Positions 26,389 through 35,773 are shown, counted from the stretch's first letter. The stretch is DNA of 64,000 nt from Caballeronia sp. TF1N1 (GCF_022878925.1 NZ_CP084629.1:186001-250000); one strand, 5' to 3'. Translations and numbers: made by a program. The notes: generated by a model not told the origin, from the letters alone.

Positions 26389-27804
26389 TCAGATAGCAGG
26401 CCGCCGCTCGCCGAGGCCGCCCTTGCGCTCGATGAGCGCGCCGAGCCGCAAGATCGTGGCTTCATCGAGCCACTTCGCGACCAACTGAACGCCGATCGGC
26501 AAGTTCTCCGAGCTGAAGCCGAAGGGCACCGAAAGCGCCGGCAAGCCGGTCAGATTAAACGGTGACGTTGCGCTCATCACATGCGTCCACGGCACCGTCA
26601 CGCCATTGACCACGAGTTCCTGCGCGCCGTGCGGCGTTGCGGTCATCGGATTCACGGGGCAAAGCAGCACATCGTATTGCTCGAAGAATCCGGCGAACGC
26701 AGACCTGAGCGCTTCCGCTTTCGCTTCGGCGCCGATGAAGTCGGCGAACGCAGGGTCCGGCGTCTCGACGATGCCCTTGCCTATCGCGTGCAAGTCGTTC
26801 TCGCGGCCTTTCACTATGGCCTTGACGGACGGCACGAGTTCGCCGAAGACAAGCGTCATCAGCGCACTGAGCGGCTCGCCGAGAAACGGCAGGCGTACCT
26901 CTTCGACATCGCAGCCGAGATCGGCAAGACGCGCGGCGGCAGCCTTGACCGCGGCGGTGATCTCGGGATCGACCGGGCCGAACGCGGCATCCGATACCCA
27001 TCCTACCCGCACGGGCTGACCTGCAATCCCGGCACGGTCCGCGTCGGCGTTGCGGGCATGCACGGCGTAACCATCGAAGCCATCGGAGCCTTTCAGAATC
27101 GAGTAACCGAGCGCGACATCGCCGACCGTGCGAGCCATCGGCCCGACATGCCACCAGCGCGCGATCACGCCCGGATAGTGGCCCGTATAAGGCACGCGGC
27201 CATGCGTGGCCTTGAGTGCGGCGATGCCAGTGAACGCCGCCGGCCCGCGCACCGAAATGGCGACATCGCTGCCGATACCGATTGGCGACATGCCAGCCGC
27301 GATCGCCGCCGACTCGCCGCCTGATGAACCACCCGGCGTGCGTTCGAGATTCCACGGATTATTGGTTCGGCCGGTAACGAGGTTATCGGTCTCGGTCCAC
27401 GCCGAGAACTCGGGCAAGTTGGTTTTCATGAGCGGGATGCCGCCTGCAGCCTTGAAGCGCGCGACCGACGTAGCGTCCTGCGCGGGTACGTTGCCGGCAA
27501 AGAGCCGCGAGCCGCGCTGCGTGAGCACGCCGGCGGTATCGAGTGCATCCTTGATGGAGAAAGGCACGCCATGCAGCGGCCCGAGCGTGGCGCCGCTCAT
27601 CACGGCTCGTTGCGCCTGCCTGGCGGCTTCGAGGGCCTGTTCGCCCATTAGCGTCACCACGGCATTCACTTTGGGATTCACGGCCTCGATGCGATGCAAA
27701 TGAGCCTCGATCACTTCGACACTCGACAATTCGCGAGTGCGAATGAGGCGCGCGAGTTCGGTTGCGCTTGCGTAGTGAATGCGGGTTCGATCGTTGGAAT
27801 TCAT
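26389..27804 (-). CDS. Amidase signature family hydrolase
   Basis: 471 residues with the Ser-cisSer-Lys triad: K85 (FSIKDALDT), S160 (PGGSSGGES) and S184 (GSDVAISVRGPAAF). The last motif is usually GSDxGGSIRxPA; here Ala-Ile replaces the two glycines of the oxyanion loop, which may change the active site. Members hydrolyse amide bonds of small amides or nitrile-derived amides. ATG 27804 follows AAGGAG. Divergent from a LysR gene 135 bases away, which probably controls it. Confidence 0.88.
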   Translation of the reverse strand: MNSNDRTRIHYASATELARLIRTRELSSVEVIEAHLHRIEAVNPKVNAVVTLMGEQALEAARQAQRAVMSGATLGPLHGVPFSIKDALDTAGVLTQRGSRLFAGNVPAQDATSVARFKAAGGIPLMKTNLPEFSAWTETDNLVTGRTNNPWNLERTPGGSSGGESAAIAAGMSPIGIGSDVAISVRGPAAFTGIAALKATHGRVPYTGHYPGVIARWWHVGPMARTVGDVALGYSILKGSDGFDGYAVHARNADADRAGIAGQPVRVGWVSDAAFGPVDPEITAAVKAAAARLADLGCDVEEVRLPFLGEPLSALMTLVFGELVPSVKAIVKGRENDLHAIGKGIVETPDPAFADFIGAEAKAEALRSAFAGFFEQYDVLLCPVNPMTATPHGAQELVVNGVTVPWTHVMSATSPFNLTGLPALSVPFGFSSENLPIGVQLVAKWLDEATILRLGALIERKGGLGERRPAI

Positions 27805-27939
27805 CTGATACTCCTTTGATGGTTTTTCGGTGCGTGCGCTTGAGCGTTGCGACGACGATGCAGCGAACGAAGCCAGAGTACATCCATCCGCCAACTCGAT
27901 TAACATCGCCAGCGTGGATATGAGAAATCGAGGAAACGC

Positions 27940-28851
27940 ATGAATGGCACAGGCTTGCTGGAAGCCGAAACGTTTCTCTTCGTCGCCGAATACGGTGGGT
28001 TCGGCGCTGCGGCGCGCGAACTGGGTGTCACGCAATCCACCATCAGCCGGCGCATTTCGCTTCTGGAGAGCAGAATTGGCGTTCGCCTCATCGAACGCAC
28101 GACGCGACACGTCGCATTGACCGATGCCGGCAAGTCCTACGCGAGCGAATTACGCGACATCCTCTTGCGTCTTCGACACGCCGAAGCGCAAGCGCAACGC
28201 GGCGCGGCCGAACCCGAAGGCCTGTTGCGCATCACGATGCCGACCGCATTCGGCCGCGCCTGCGTCATTCCATGTCTTACGCGGCTTGCAAACCGTCATA
28301 CGCGGCTGCGTTTCGAGGTCGATCTCTCGGATCGCTATGCCGACCTGCTCGAAGGCAATTTCGATGTCGCCGTGCGCCTTGCATCGACATCGCAATCGGG
28401 AATCAGCGAGCGGCACATTACCTCGGCGGATCTTTGCTTGTGCGCGTCGTCGGCGTACGTGGCGATGCATGGGCCGATCACCGAGCCTGCGCAGATCGTC
28501 GCGCACGAATGCCTCGCGCTGCAGACCTACGCGCCGCGCACGAGCTGGAACGTCATCTGGCAGGGCAAACGAACCGAGATCAGCTTCACGCCGAAGATGG
28601 TCGTGAGCGATCTGTTTGCGCTTGCGGACTTTTGCCGCGCGGGTCTGGGCGTCGCGGTCCTGCCCATGTATGCGATAGGGTCTGCGTTGGCCGATGGCAG
28701 TGTCGTCGATGCCGCGCCTGAACTTTCCTTCGTGCCGCTCGAAGTCTTCGCAGCTTACGCGCATGGCCGCGAAAAATTGCCGAAGGTCGCGGCCTTTCTC
28801 GAAGCGTTGAACGACATCGGCAGCGTGGGCGCGCCTTTGAAAAAGCGTTGA
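27940..28851 (+). CDS. LysR-family regulator divergent from amidase
   Basis: 303 residues. The winged HTH lies at residues 8-65 (FVAEYGGFGAAARELGVTQSTISRRISLLE) and is followed by the linker helix and a PBP-like effector domain of the CrgA subgroup (LLRITMPTAFGRACVIPCL). GAGGAAACGC precedes ATG 27940. Divergence from the amidase gene suggests local control. Confidence 0.88.
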   Translation: MNGTGLLEAETFLFVAEYGGFGAAARELGVTQSTISRRISLLESRIGVRLIERTTRHVALTDAGKSYASELRDILLRLRHAEAQAQRGAAEPEGLLRITMPTAFGRACVIPCLTRLANRHTRLRFEVDLSDRYADLLEGNFDVAVRLASTSQSGISERHITSADLCLCASSAYVAMHGPITEPAQIVAHECLALQTYAPRTSWNVIWQGKRTEISFTPKMVVSDLFALADFCRAGLGVAVLPMYAIGSALADGSVVDAAPELSFVPLEVFAAYAHGREKLPKVAAFLEALNDIGSVGAPLKKR

Positions 28852-28859
28852 AGATGCGA

Positions 28860-28896
28860 TTGGTCACGCACGCTTTTGGATGTTAAATTACATCCA
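28860..28896 (+). promoter_or_regulatory. TetR gene promoter with palindromic operator
   Basis: TTGGTC (28860-28865), 17-base spacer and TTAAAT (28883-28888) form a plausible sigma-70 promoter. The palindrome TGGATGT-N6-ACATCCA (28877-28896) covers the -10, which fits autorepression by the TetR protein encoded 24 bases downstream. The core GGAT-N10-ATCC has the same geometry as the site at the efflux promoter (35456-35473). Confidence 0.6.
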
Positions 28897-28919
28897 TTTG
28901 GAAGAGAGATAGACACGTC

Positions 28920-29477
28920 ATGCGCAAGTCCCGACAGGAAGCAGCCGAAACGCGCGAACGCATAGTGGAGTCGGCGTCCACGCGCTTTCGTGAGAACGGT
29001 ATAGATGGCACCGCGCTCGCCGATCTCATGGCGCAAGCCGGCCTCTCGCACGGCGGCTTCTATAAGCATTTCGGATCGAAAGAACAAGTGGTGCTGGAGT
29101 CGCTCGAACTGGCGAGCGACACGTTGCGCGAGACCATGTCGTCGGCGCTTACGCGCAAGAGCGGCATCAACGCCGCCGTTGCGGATTACCTTTCGCCGGA
29201 GCATCGCGACAACGCGGGCGCGGGTTGTCCGTTCGTCGCGCTGTCGAGCGAACTCGCGCGTTCCAGCGACGAAGTGCGCACCGCCGCGACCGCGGGCATC
29301 GAGCGCCTGGTCGAACTGTTCGCCGGTAGTCTCGACGAGCCGCCCGCCGCCGCGAGGAAGCAGGCGCTCGTCATGCTCTCCACCATGATCGGCGCGCTGA
29401 CACTGGCGCGCATGGTCAACGAGCCAGCGCTATCTGACACCATCCTTCGCGAGGCCAGAAAGGCGCTCGCTCAGTGA
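28920..29477 (+). CDS. TetR-family repressor, probable regulator of the RND efflux operon
   Basis: 185 residues. The N-terminal HTH runs through residues 10-55 (ERIVESASTRFRENGIDGTALADLMAQAGLSHGGFYKHFGSKE), and the ligand domain carries the TetR_C type motif DNAGAGCPFVALSSELARS. The last 48 bases overlap the 3' end of the outer-membrane factor gene tail to tail. The two operators of equal geometry at its own promoter and at the efflux promoter support a repressor role. Confidence 0.88.
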   Translation: MRKSRQEAAETRERIVESASTRFRENGIDGTALADLMAQAGLSHGGFYKHFGSKEQVVLESLELASDTLRETMSSALTRKSGINAAVADYLSPEHRDNAGAGCPFVALSSELARSSDEVRTAATAGIERLVELFAGSLDEPPAAARKQALVMLSTMIGALTLARMVNEPALSDTILREARKALAQ

Positions 29478-30926
29478 GGCATCGTCTGCGGTAGCGGCGG
29501 GTTGCGTGCGCCAGCCGCCGCCAAGCGCGCGGAATGCGCCGACCGCCGCACGCGCTGCATCGGCGCGCGTGGCATCGAGATCGTCGCGTGCCACGAGCAA
29601 CTGACGGTCTGCATCCAGCACGTCCGTGAGCGTGATCGCACCGGCCTTATAAGCGCGCTGCGACAAGTCGCGTGCGCGCGTGAGCGCGGCCACCTCGGCA
29701 TCGAGTTCAATACCCCGGTTCTGCGTTTCGCTCAACGCGACGAACGCGTTCTCGACATCTTCCGCCGCACGCAACACGCTCTGCCGATAAACCGCCAGCG
29801 CCTCCGCATTCGCGCCACGCGCCGCCGCGACTTCCGCATCCACCTTGCCGAAGTCGAAGAGACGCCAGCGCAGTCCCGCCGTAATCGCCGGTTGAAACGC
29901 GCGCGCCGTGAACAGCTCATGCGAGCCGCCGCTATCGAAGCCGAGCAGACCAGTTAGCGAAAGCTTCGGATAATAGTCGGCAATCGCAGCGCCAATACGT
30001 TCATTCGATGCCGCGAGACGCCGCTCCGCCGCGATCACATCGGGACGATGACGCAAAAGCGCGGTGGCATCGGGCGACGCATCGATGGATGGAATGCCGG
30101 GGATATCCGCCGCTGTCGCCAATTCGCTCGCATACGTGCCGGGCTGCACGCCCATCAGCACGTCCAGTCGATTCAACTGCGCGTTGAGTTGCACACGCAG
30201 CGTAGGAACCACGGTGCGCGCTTGTTTGAGCAGTGCATCGGCTTGCGCGACTTCGCGTTCGTCGGCAGCGCCCGCGGCCACACGCAGACGCACGATGTCG
30301 AGCAGTCTCGCATCCGTCGATATCTGGTCCTGCGCCACCGCAAGACGTGCCTGAAAGCCGCGCACTTGCAGATAGGCATCGGCGGCATCGGCGGCGACTG
30401 TCACGCGTGTGCCGGCCTGCTCGGCCTGCGCGGCTTCTTCCTCGCGCGTGGCGGCGGCCGCATCGCGACGCAGACCGCCTGCCAGATCGATTTCCCAGCT
30501 TGCCGCCGCGCCTACCGTGTATTCGCGCTGATCGCGGCTATAGCCGGGGAAAGTGCGCGCAAGCGAGCCGAGCGGGCTGACGAGGCTTTGATGCTGAGCG
30601 CTCGCCGATGCATCGAGGTCCACCGTCGGCAACAACTGCGCGCCCGCCGATGCCGCCGCCGCCCGCGCCTGCTGTACCCGTGCGAACGACGCCGCGAGAT
30701 CGAGGTTCTGCGACAACGCGCGCTCGACCACGGTGACGAGCATGGGATCGTCGAAGCCGGTCCACCAGGTATCGAGCGGTGGAGCGGTCTTGCCGGTTTG
30801 TGCGGGCACGTGCTGCAGCGGTTGCAGGGCCGTTTGAGGCGTGACGTAGTCGGGGCCGACCGCGCAACCGGCAAGCGCCGCGAATAACGTCGATGACGCA
30901 ATCCATGTGAGCGATGGCTTCATCAT
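29430..30926 (-). CDS. RND efflux outer-membrane factor (OprM/NodT lipoprotein)
   Basis: 498 residues. Lipobox LAGC with Cys21 acts as the acylation site. Two OEP repeats follow, recognised by SFARVQQARAAAASAGAQLLPTVDL and ASNERIGAAIADYYPKLSLTGLLGFDSGG. It forms the trimeric outer-membrane channel of the tripartite pump. The start overlaps the pump stop as ATGA. A second ATG directly follows and is equally possible. The 3' end overlaps the TetR gene by 48 bases. Confidence 0.92.
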   Translation of the reverse strand: MMKPSLTWIASSTLFAALAGCAVGPDYVTPQTALQPLQHVPAQTGKTAPPLDTWWTGFDDPMLVTVVERALSQNLDLAASFARVQQARAAAASAGAQLLPTVDLDASASAQHQSLVSPLGSLARTFPGYSRDQREYTVGAAASWEIDLAGGLRRDAAAATREEEAAQAEQAGTRVTVAADAADAYLQVRGFQARLAVAQDQISTDARLLDIVRLRVAAGAADEREVAQADALLKQARTVVPTLRVQLNAQLNRLDVLMGVQPGTYASELATAADIPGIPSIDASPDATALLRHRPDVIAAERRLAASNERIGAAIADYYPKLSLTGLLGFDSGGSHELFTARAFQPAITAGLRWRLFDFGKVDAEVAAARGANAEALAVYRQSVLRAAEDVENAFVALSETQNRGIELDAEVAALTRARDLSQRAYKAGAITLTDVLDADRQLLVARDDLDATRADAARAAVGAFRALGGGWRTQPAATADDASLSERLSGLAKDGVR

Positions 30927-33900
30927 GCACGCCCCTTGCCGAACCGGCGAATGAATACATAGAAGGCTGGCGTGAAGAGCAGACCGAAGCCTGTCACGCC
31001 CAGCATGCCGAACAACACGGCGGTGCCGAGCGACTGCCGCATCTCCGCGCCCGCGCCGGTTGCCACGGCCAACGGCGCGACGCCGAGAATGAACGCGAAA
31101 GAGGTCATGAGAATGGGCCGCAAACGGGTACGCGCCGCATGCACCGCAGCGGTGACGGCGGACACGCCCTCGTCTTCCTTCTGCTTCGCAAACTCGACGA
31201 TCAGAATCGCGTTTTTCGCCGCCAACCCGACGAGCACGACGAAGCCGATCTGCGCGAGGATATCTATCGGCATGCCACGCAACGAAAGCCCGGTGACTGA
31301 CGCGAGAATACACATCGGCACGATCAGCACGATGGCAAGCGGCAACTTCCAGCTCTCGTATTGCGCCACGAGCACGAGGAACACGAAGAGCGCCGCCGCG
31401 CCGAACACGACGAGCGTGGGTGTGCCGCGTTGTTGCTGTTGATATGCAAGCTCGGTCCATTCGAAGCCGATGCCCTGCGGCAGCACCTGATGCGCAAGCT
31501 CTTCCATGCGATGCAGCGCGGTGCCCGTCGCCACGCCCGGCGCTGCAACGCCCTGCACTTCCGCTGCCGGATAGAGGTTATAGCGCGGCACGCGATACGG
31601 AATCGTGCGGTCTTCCAGATGCGCGACGGTTCCTATCGGCACCATATCGCCGGCCTGATTGCGCGCCTTCAGCCGCGTAATGTCCTCACCTGTCCGCCGG
31701 AAACGCCCGTCCGCCTGCACGATCACTTCATACGTGCGGCCCAGATAGTTGAAGTCGTTCACGTATTGCGAGCCGAGATAGACCTGCAAGGTGGAGAACA
31801 CATCCGTGGGCGTCAAGCCGACCTTTTGCGCCTTGACCCGGTCGATGTTCGCGAACACCGATGGCGAGCCCGCATTGAAGAGCGTGAACACGCCCGCGAG
31901 ATTCGGATCTCGATTGGCCGCCGCGACGAGTGCGTTCGCGGCCTTCACGAGCGCTTCCGGTCCAAGGCCCGCACGATCTTCGAGCATCATCTTGAAGCCG
32001 CCTGCATTGCCGATGCCTTGCACCGGCGGCGGCGGAATGGTCAACACGTATGCGTCCTTGATGACCGAGAGGCGCTTGCGCATATCGGCGAGTACGGTGT
32101 TGGCCGTCACGCCCGGCAGCGAGTGGCTATAGAGCGAAGGCAAGCCTGAAAACACCGTGCCAGAATTCGATGCCACCGTGAGCGTGGTTGCATCGAGCCC
32201 GACGAAGGGCGCTACGTGCTCGATACCATGTGTCGACAAGATGATATCGATGGCCTCACGCACGACCTTCTCCGTGCGTTGCAGCGAGGAACCTGGCGGC
32301 AACTGCACGACTGTAATCAGGTAACCTTGATCCTGCTCGGGGATGAAGCCCGTCGGCGTGCGCGCGAATTGCAGCGCGGTCAATCCGATGAGCGCGACAT
32401 ACACTGCAAGCACCACGGTCAACCCGCGCACGAGCCTTCGCGTGACGTTACCGTACCCGAACGAAAGGCGCTCGAAGCCGCGATTGAAGCGCGCAAAGCC
32501 GCCGTGCATGATGCGTGAAGCCCAGTTCGAACGCTCGGCATCGTGTTCGCTATGCGGCTTGAAAAGCACGGCGCACAGTGCCGGACTCAGCGTGAGCGAA
32601 ACGAAACACGAGATCACCGTCGATGCCGCGATGGTCACTGCGAACTGCCGGAAGAAAAGTCCCGAGATGCCGCTCAGAAACGCCGATGGCACGAACACCG
32701 CGCACAACGTGAGCGCAATCGAAAGCAGCGCGCCGCCCACTTCGTCCATCGTGCGATGCGCGGCTTCCACAGGCAACATGCCCGCGCGCATGTTCCGCTC
32801 GACGTTCTCGACGACAACGATGGCATCGTCCACCACGATCCCCACCGCAAGCACGAGCCCGAACAGCGAGAGATTATTCAGCGATATCCCGAACGCAGCG
32901 AGCACGATGAAAGAGCCGAGCAACGACACGGGAATGGCCACCACGGGAATGATCGTCGCGCGCCAGTTCTGCAGGAACACGAAGACCACGGCCACCACGA
33001 GCAGGATCGCAACGAAGATGGTCGTCACGACTTCATCGACGGACTTGCCGATGAAGATCGTCGGGTCATAGATGATCTTGTAGTCGAGACCCGCCGGAAA
33101 GTCGCGCTTGAGTTCACGCATCTCGCCGAGCACAGCCTTCTCGACCGCAAGCGAATTCGCGCCGGGTTCGGCATAGATGAGCAAGGTCGACGCATCGCTG
33201 CGATCCATGAAGGCGGTCGAACCGTAATCCGCCGCGCCCACTTCCACGCGGCCGATATCGCGAATACGCGTGATGCGCCCCTGTCCGTCCGACTTCACGA
33301 CGATATCGCCGAACTGCTCCGGCGTGGCGAGACGCCCCAGTGCCTCGACGTTGATTTGATACGCCTCGCTGTTGCCCGATGGCGGCTGGTTCAGCACGCC
33401 CGCGGAGACCTGCAGGTTCTGCGCACGCAGTGCCGTCAGCACTTCGCTTGCAGTGAGGTTGCTCGCCGCGACACGGTCGGGGTCGATCCAGATGCGCATC
33501 GCGTATTCGCGTGCGCCCTGGAACTGCACATCGCCCACGCCCTGAATACGTGCGAGCGCGTCCTTCACATGCAGCGTCGCGTAATTCGAGAGATACAACG
33601 TGTCGCGCAGCTTGTCGGGCGAATAGAGATGCACCGCGAGCAGAATGCTCGGCGTGGACTTGCGCACTTGCACGCCGAGTCTTTGCACGTCTTCAGGCAA
33701 GCGCGGCAAGGCATCCTGCACGCGGTTCTGCGTGAGCATCTGCGCAACGTTCAGATCGGTGCCGATGCGAAACGTGACCGTTACGGTGAGCCTGCCGTCG
33801 CCGGTCGACTGGCTGCCCATGTAGAGCATGTTTTCGACGCCGTTGATCTGCTGTTCGAGCGGCGTCGCTACCGTACGCGCGATCGTCTCCGCCGACGCAC

Positions 33901-34057
33901 CCGGATACGATGTCGTCACCTGCACGGTCGGCGGCACGATCTCGGGATACTGCGCAACCGGCAGCACGTACATCGCGCCGAGTCCGATCAACGTCAGGAA
34001 GGCACTGACGACCGTCGCGAATCGTGGACGGTCGATAAAGAAGTGAGCAATACGCAT
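30923..34057 (-). CDS. RND multidrug efflux pump (HAE1/AcrB-MexF type)
   Basis: 1044 residues, full length. N-terminus IDRPRFATVVSAFLTLIGLGA, the porter-domain start PTVQVTTSYPGASAETIARTVATPLEQQINGVENMLYM, the membrane charge cluster VGIVVDDAIVVVENVERNM with the paired Asp, and GLAAKNAILIVEFAKQ near the end are all classic. It exports drugs or solvents from the periplasm or inner leaflet, driven by protons. 15 bases from the adaptor gene, so one operon. Confidence 0.95.
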   Translation of the reverse strand: MRIAHFFIDRPRFATVVSAFLTLIGLGAMYVLPVAQYPEIVPPTVQVTTSYPGASAETIARTVATPLEQQINGVENMLYMGSQSTGDGRLTVTVTFRIGTDLNVAQMLTQNRVQDALPRLPEDVQRLGVQVRKSTPSILLAVHLYSPDKLRDTLYLSNYATLHVKDALARIQGVGDVQFQGAREYAMRIWIDPDRVAASNLTASEVLTALRAQNLQVSAGVLNQPPSGNSEAYQINVEALGRLATPEQFGDIVVKSDGQGRITRIRDIGRVEVGAADYGSTAFMDRSDASTLLIYAEPGANSLAVEKAVLGEMRELKRDFPAGLDYKIIYDPTIFIGKSVDEVVTTIFVAILLVVAVVFVFLQNWRATIIPVVAIPVSLLGSFIVLAAFGISLNNLSLFGLVLAVGIVVDDAIVVVENVERNMRAGMLPVEAAHRTMDEVGGALLSIALTLCAVFVPSAFLSGISGLFFRQFAVTIAASTVISCFVSLTLSPALCAVLFKPHSEHDAERSNWASRIMHGGFARFNRGFERLSFGYGNVTRRLVRGLTVVLAVYVALIGLTALQFARTPTGFIPEQDQGYLITVVQLPPGSSLQRTEKVVREAIDIILSTHGIEHVAPFVGLDATTLTVASNSGTVFSGLPSLYSHSLPGVTANTVLADMRKRLSVIKDAYVLTIPPPPVQGIGNAGGFKMMLEDRAGLGPEALVKAANALVAAANRDPNLAGVFTLFNAGSPSVFANIDRVKAQKVGLTPTDVFSTLQVYLGSQYVNDFNYLGRTYEVIVQADGRFRRTGEDITRLKARNQAGDMVPIGTVAHLEDRTIPYRVPRYNLYPAAEVQGVAAPGVATGTALHRMEELAHQVLPQGIGFEWTELAYQQQQRGTPTLVVFGAAALFVFLVLVAQYESWKLPLAIVLIVPMCILASVTGLSLRGMPIDILAQIGFVVLVGLAAKNAILIVEFAKQKEDEGVSAVTAAVHAARTRLRPILMTSFAFILGVAPLAVATGAGAEMRQSLGTAVLFGMLGVTGFGLLFTPAFYVFIRRFGKGRA

Positions 34058-34072
34058 GAGTGTGTCGTTCCG

Positions 34073-35353
34073 CTATTTCGATTGCGCTGTCTGCGTGGTC
34101 CGCGTCGTCTGCGCGTCGTTCGCTTCATAGCGGACGGTACCGTCGCGCGTAGTCACCTTCGAGCCGGGCGCGGCGAATGGCAGACCATCCACGATCACAC
34201 GGTCATCGCGTGTCAGTCCCGCACGGATCACGCGCAAGCCGCCGCGCATCTCGCCGATCTCCACGCGCTTGGGCGTGACGGTGCCGTCGTTTGCAACGGT
34301 CATCACGACATGCTCGGATTGATCCGGCAACACGGATGCATCCGGCACCAGCAAGGTCGCCGCGGGATGCGCCACGGCAAGCCGCACGCGCGAGAACTCG
34401 CCGGGCGTGAGCCGCAAGTCGGCGTTCGGCACGGTGGCGCGTGCATGGATGGTGCCGCTCGCGCGGTCGATCACGTTATCGAGGAAGTCGAGCGTGCCCT
34501 GACGCGAATAGTCCGCGTCCGTGCCCTCGCCGGAGGCCAGCTCGACCCTGTTCGCAAGCGGCCCTTTCGTATCCGCGCGATAGCGTGAGAACGACTGAAA
34601 GTCAGACTCGCTCATGTCGAAGTCGAGATAGATGGGATCGAGCGAAACGAGCGTGGCGAGCAGCGTGGTGGGACTCGTCGCCGCGCGGCTGCCCGCGATC
34701 AGATTGCCCGCCGACACCAGGTGCCTGCCAATGCGTCCCGTGAACGGCGCGAAGATCTTGCAGTGATCGAGATCGAAGCGCGCGTCGCGAATCTGCGCGG
34801 CGGCATCGTCCAACGCGGCCTCTGCGCCGTGCAGTTCGGAAGTGCGTTGTTCGACGCTTTGCCGCGTGCCGGCATCGCCTCGCTGCAACTCCTGCGCGCG
34901 CTCCAGTTCCTGCTTCGCAAGCACGAGACGCGCTTGCGCGGTCTGCTGCTGCGCCTTTGCCTGAGAGAGCCGAATCTCGTACGGCACGGAATCGATAGTG
35001 AAGAGCAGATCGCCTTTGCGGACCACATCGCCATCCTTGAAGTGGATGCCCGTGAGCGTTCCGCCCACTTGCGCGCGAAGCTCGACCTGATCCACAGCCG
35101 AGAACTGACCGAGAAACCCTAAGCGCGTATCGAGGTCGCGCACCACTGGCTTGCTCACGGTCACGTCATGACGAGGCGGTGCGGCTTGCACACTTGCGGT
35201 GCTTCCGGCATTGCGATGGTTGATGTAGAACCATCCGCCGCCTATGGCCAGCATGGCTGCAATGGCGATCCACGTGGCGGTGCGGCGCCGGGCTGGCGGA
35301 CGATGGCTTTGCCGCGCCTCTGCCTCGTCATCGAGTTTTGCTTTCGTATCCAC
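34073..35353 (-). CDS. RND efflux periplasmic adaptor (MFP family)
   Basis: 426 residues. A cytoplasmic Arg-rich start and one membrane anchor (WIAIAAMLAIGGGWFYI) precede the lipoyl part (VELRAQVGGTLTGIHFKDGDVVRKGDLLFTID), a helical hairpin (QAKAQQQTAQARLVLAKQELERAQ) and the second lipoyl half (IFAPFTGRIGRHLVSAGNLI). No lipobox. GTG 35353 after GAGG. First gene of the efflux operon, under the promoter at 35456-35483. Confidence 0.92.
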   Translation of the reverse strand: MDTKAKLDDEAEARQSHRPPARRRTATWIAIAAMLAIGGGWFYINHRNAGSTASVQAAPPRHDVTVSKPVVRDLDTRLGFLGQFSAVDQVELRAQVGGTLTGIHFKDGDVVRKGDLLFTIDSVPYEIRLSQAKAQQQTAQARLVLAKQELERAQELQRGDAGTRQSVEQRTSELHGAEAALDDAAAQIRDARFDLDHCKIFAPFTGRIGRHLVSAGNLIAGSRAATSPTTLLATLVSLDPIYLDFDMSESDFQSFSRYRADTKGPLANRVELASGEGTDADYSRQGTLDFLDNVIDRASGTIHARATVPNADLRLTPGEFSRVRLAVAHPAATLLVPDASVLPDQSEHVVMTVANDGTVTPKRVEIGEMRGGLRVIRAGLTRDDRVIVDGLPFAAPGSKVTTRDGTVRYEANDAQTTRTTQTAQSK

Positions 35354-35455
35354 CTGCGTTCACCTCAAGAGAGTTGGGATCGTCCGCCGAGCGCCGCTCG
35401 GGAAGACGTGTCCCGTCCGGCTCGTTTGGATGTCGACCATCGTCTAAAGGCGTTT

Positions 35456-35483
35456 AGATTACGTATACAATCTTATTGGTCAA
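35456..35483 (-). promoter_or_regulatory. RND efflux operon promoter and operator
   Basis: On the minus strand TTGACC (35483-35478) and TAATCT (35461-35456) stand 16 bases apart. A palindrome AGATT-N8-AATCT (35456-35473) covers the -10 and spacer; its core AGAT-N10-ATCT matches the geometry of GGAT-N10-ATCC at the TetR promoter. A second small repeat CTAAA-N4-TTTAG (35444-35457) lies just downstream. Confidence 0.6.
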
Positions 35484-35633
35484 GCGTTTTCAATAGTCCC
35501 AACCGGAATATGAAAACCGGAACGTGCGCAAGCTTCGGCCGGACAAGGCTCTGCGCGATTGTTCGCGCGCCGTGTCATGTGTGTTCAGACAGAGCGATTT
35601 ATGCGGCGAATGCCGTGCTGTAGTGTGGCGAGT

Positions 35634-35773
35634 GATGGCTCTCGTCATGGAGCCGTCAACGGTTGCGGATAGAGGTTGTTTCTCGTCCGCTTTGCAGGCA
35701 TCGATGGGTGGACTCCTCCAACCCCCGCCCTTTGCTGCCGGAGCGCACGGCATTGCGCCGTGCGCTTTTTTTT
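35634..35773 (+). ncRNA. Candidate small regulatory RNA with anti-Shine-Dalgarno loop
   Basis: About 140 bases on the plus strand in a 420-base gap between two minus-strand genes. Four consecutive hairpins are visible: GATGGCTC/GAGCCGTC (35634-35657), GCGGA/TCCGC (35665-35690), GGGTGGA/TCCAaCCC (35706-35724) and a terminator (35742-35773). The third hairpin exposes CUCCUCC (35713-35719), complementary to ribosome binding sites. A -10-like TAGTGT (35621-35626) lies eight bases before the first hairpin; the -35 is poor. Open frames across it lack ribosome sites. The rest of the gap (35354-35633) holds the efflux promoter and nothing else I can name. Confidence 0.5.
35742..35773 (+). terminator. 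Intrinsic terminator, plus strand
   Basis: Perfect 10-bp stem AGCGCACGGC (35742-35751) with GCCGTGCGCT (35757-35766), five-base loop, followed by T8. On the minus strand the T-run becomes an A-run before the hairpin, so it does not serve the outer-membrane protein gene ending at 35776. It implies a plus-strand transcript. Confidence 0.88.

Noticed and set aside
35742..35773. Hairpin as terminator of the outer-membrane protein gene
   Set aside because: On the minus strand the homopolymer is an A-run before the stem, so it cannot work as an intrinsic terminator in that direction.
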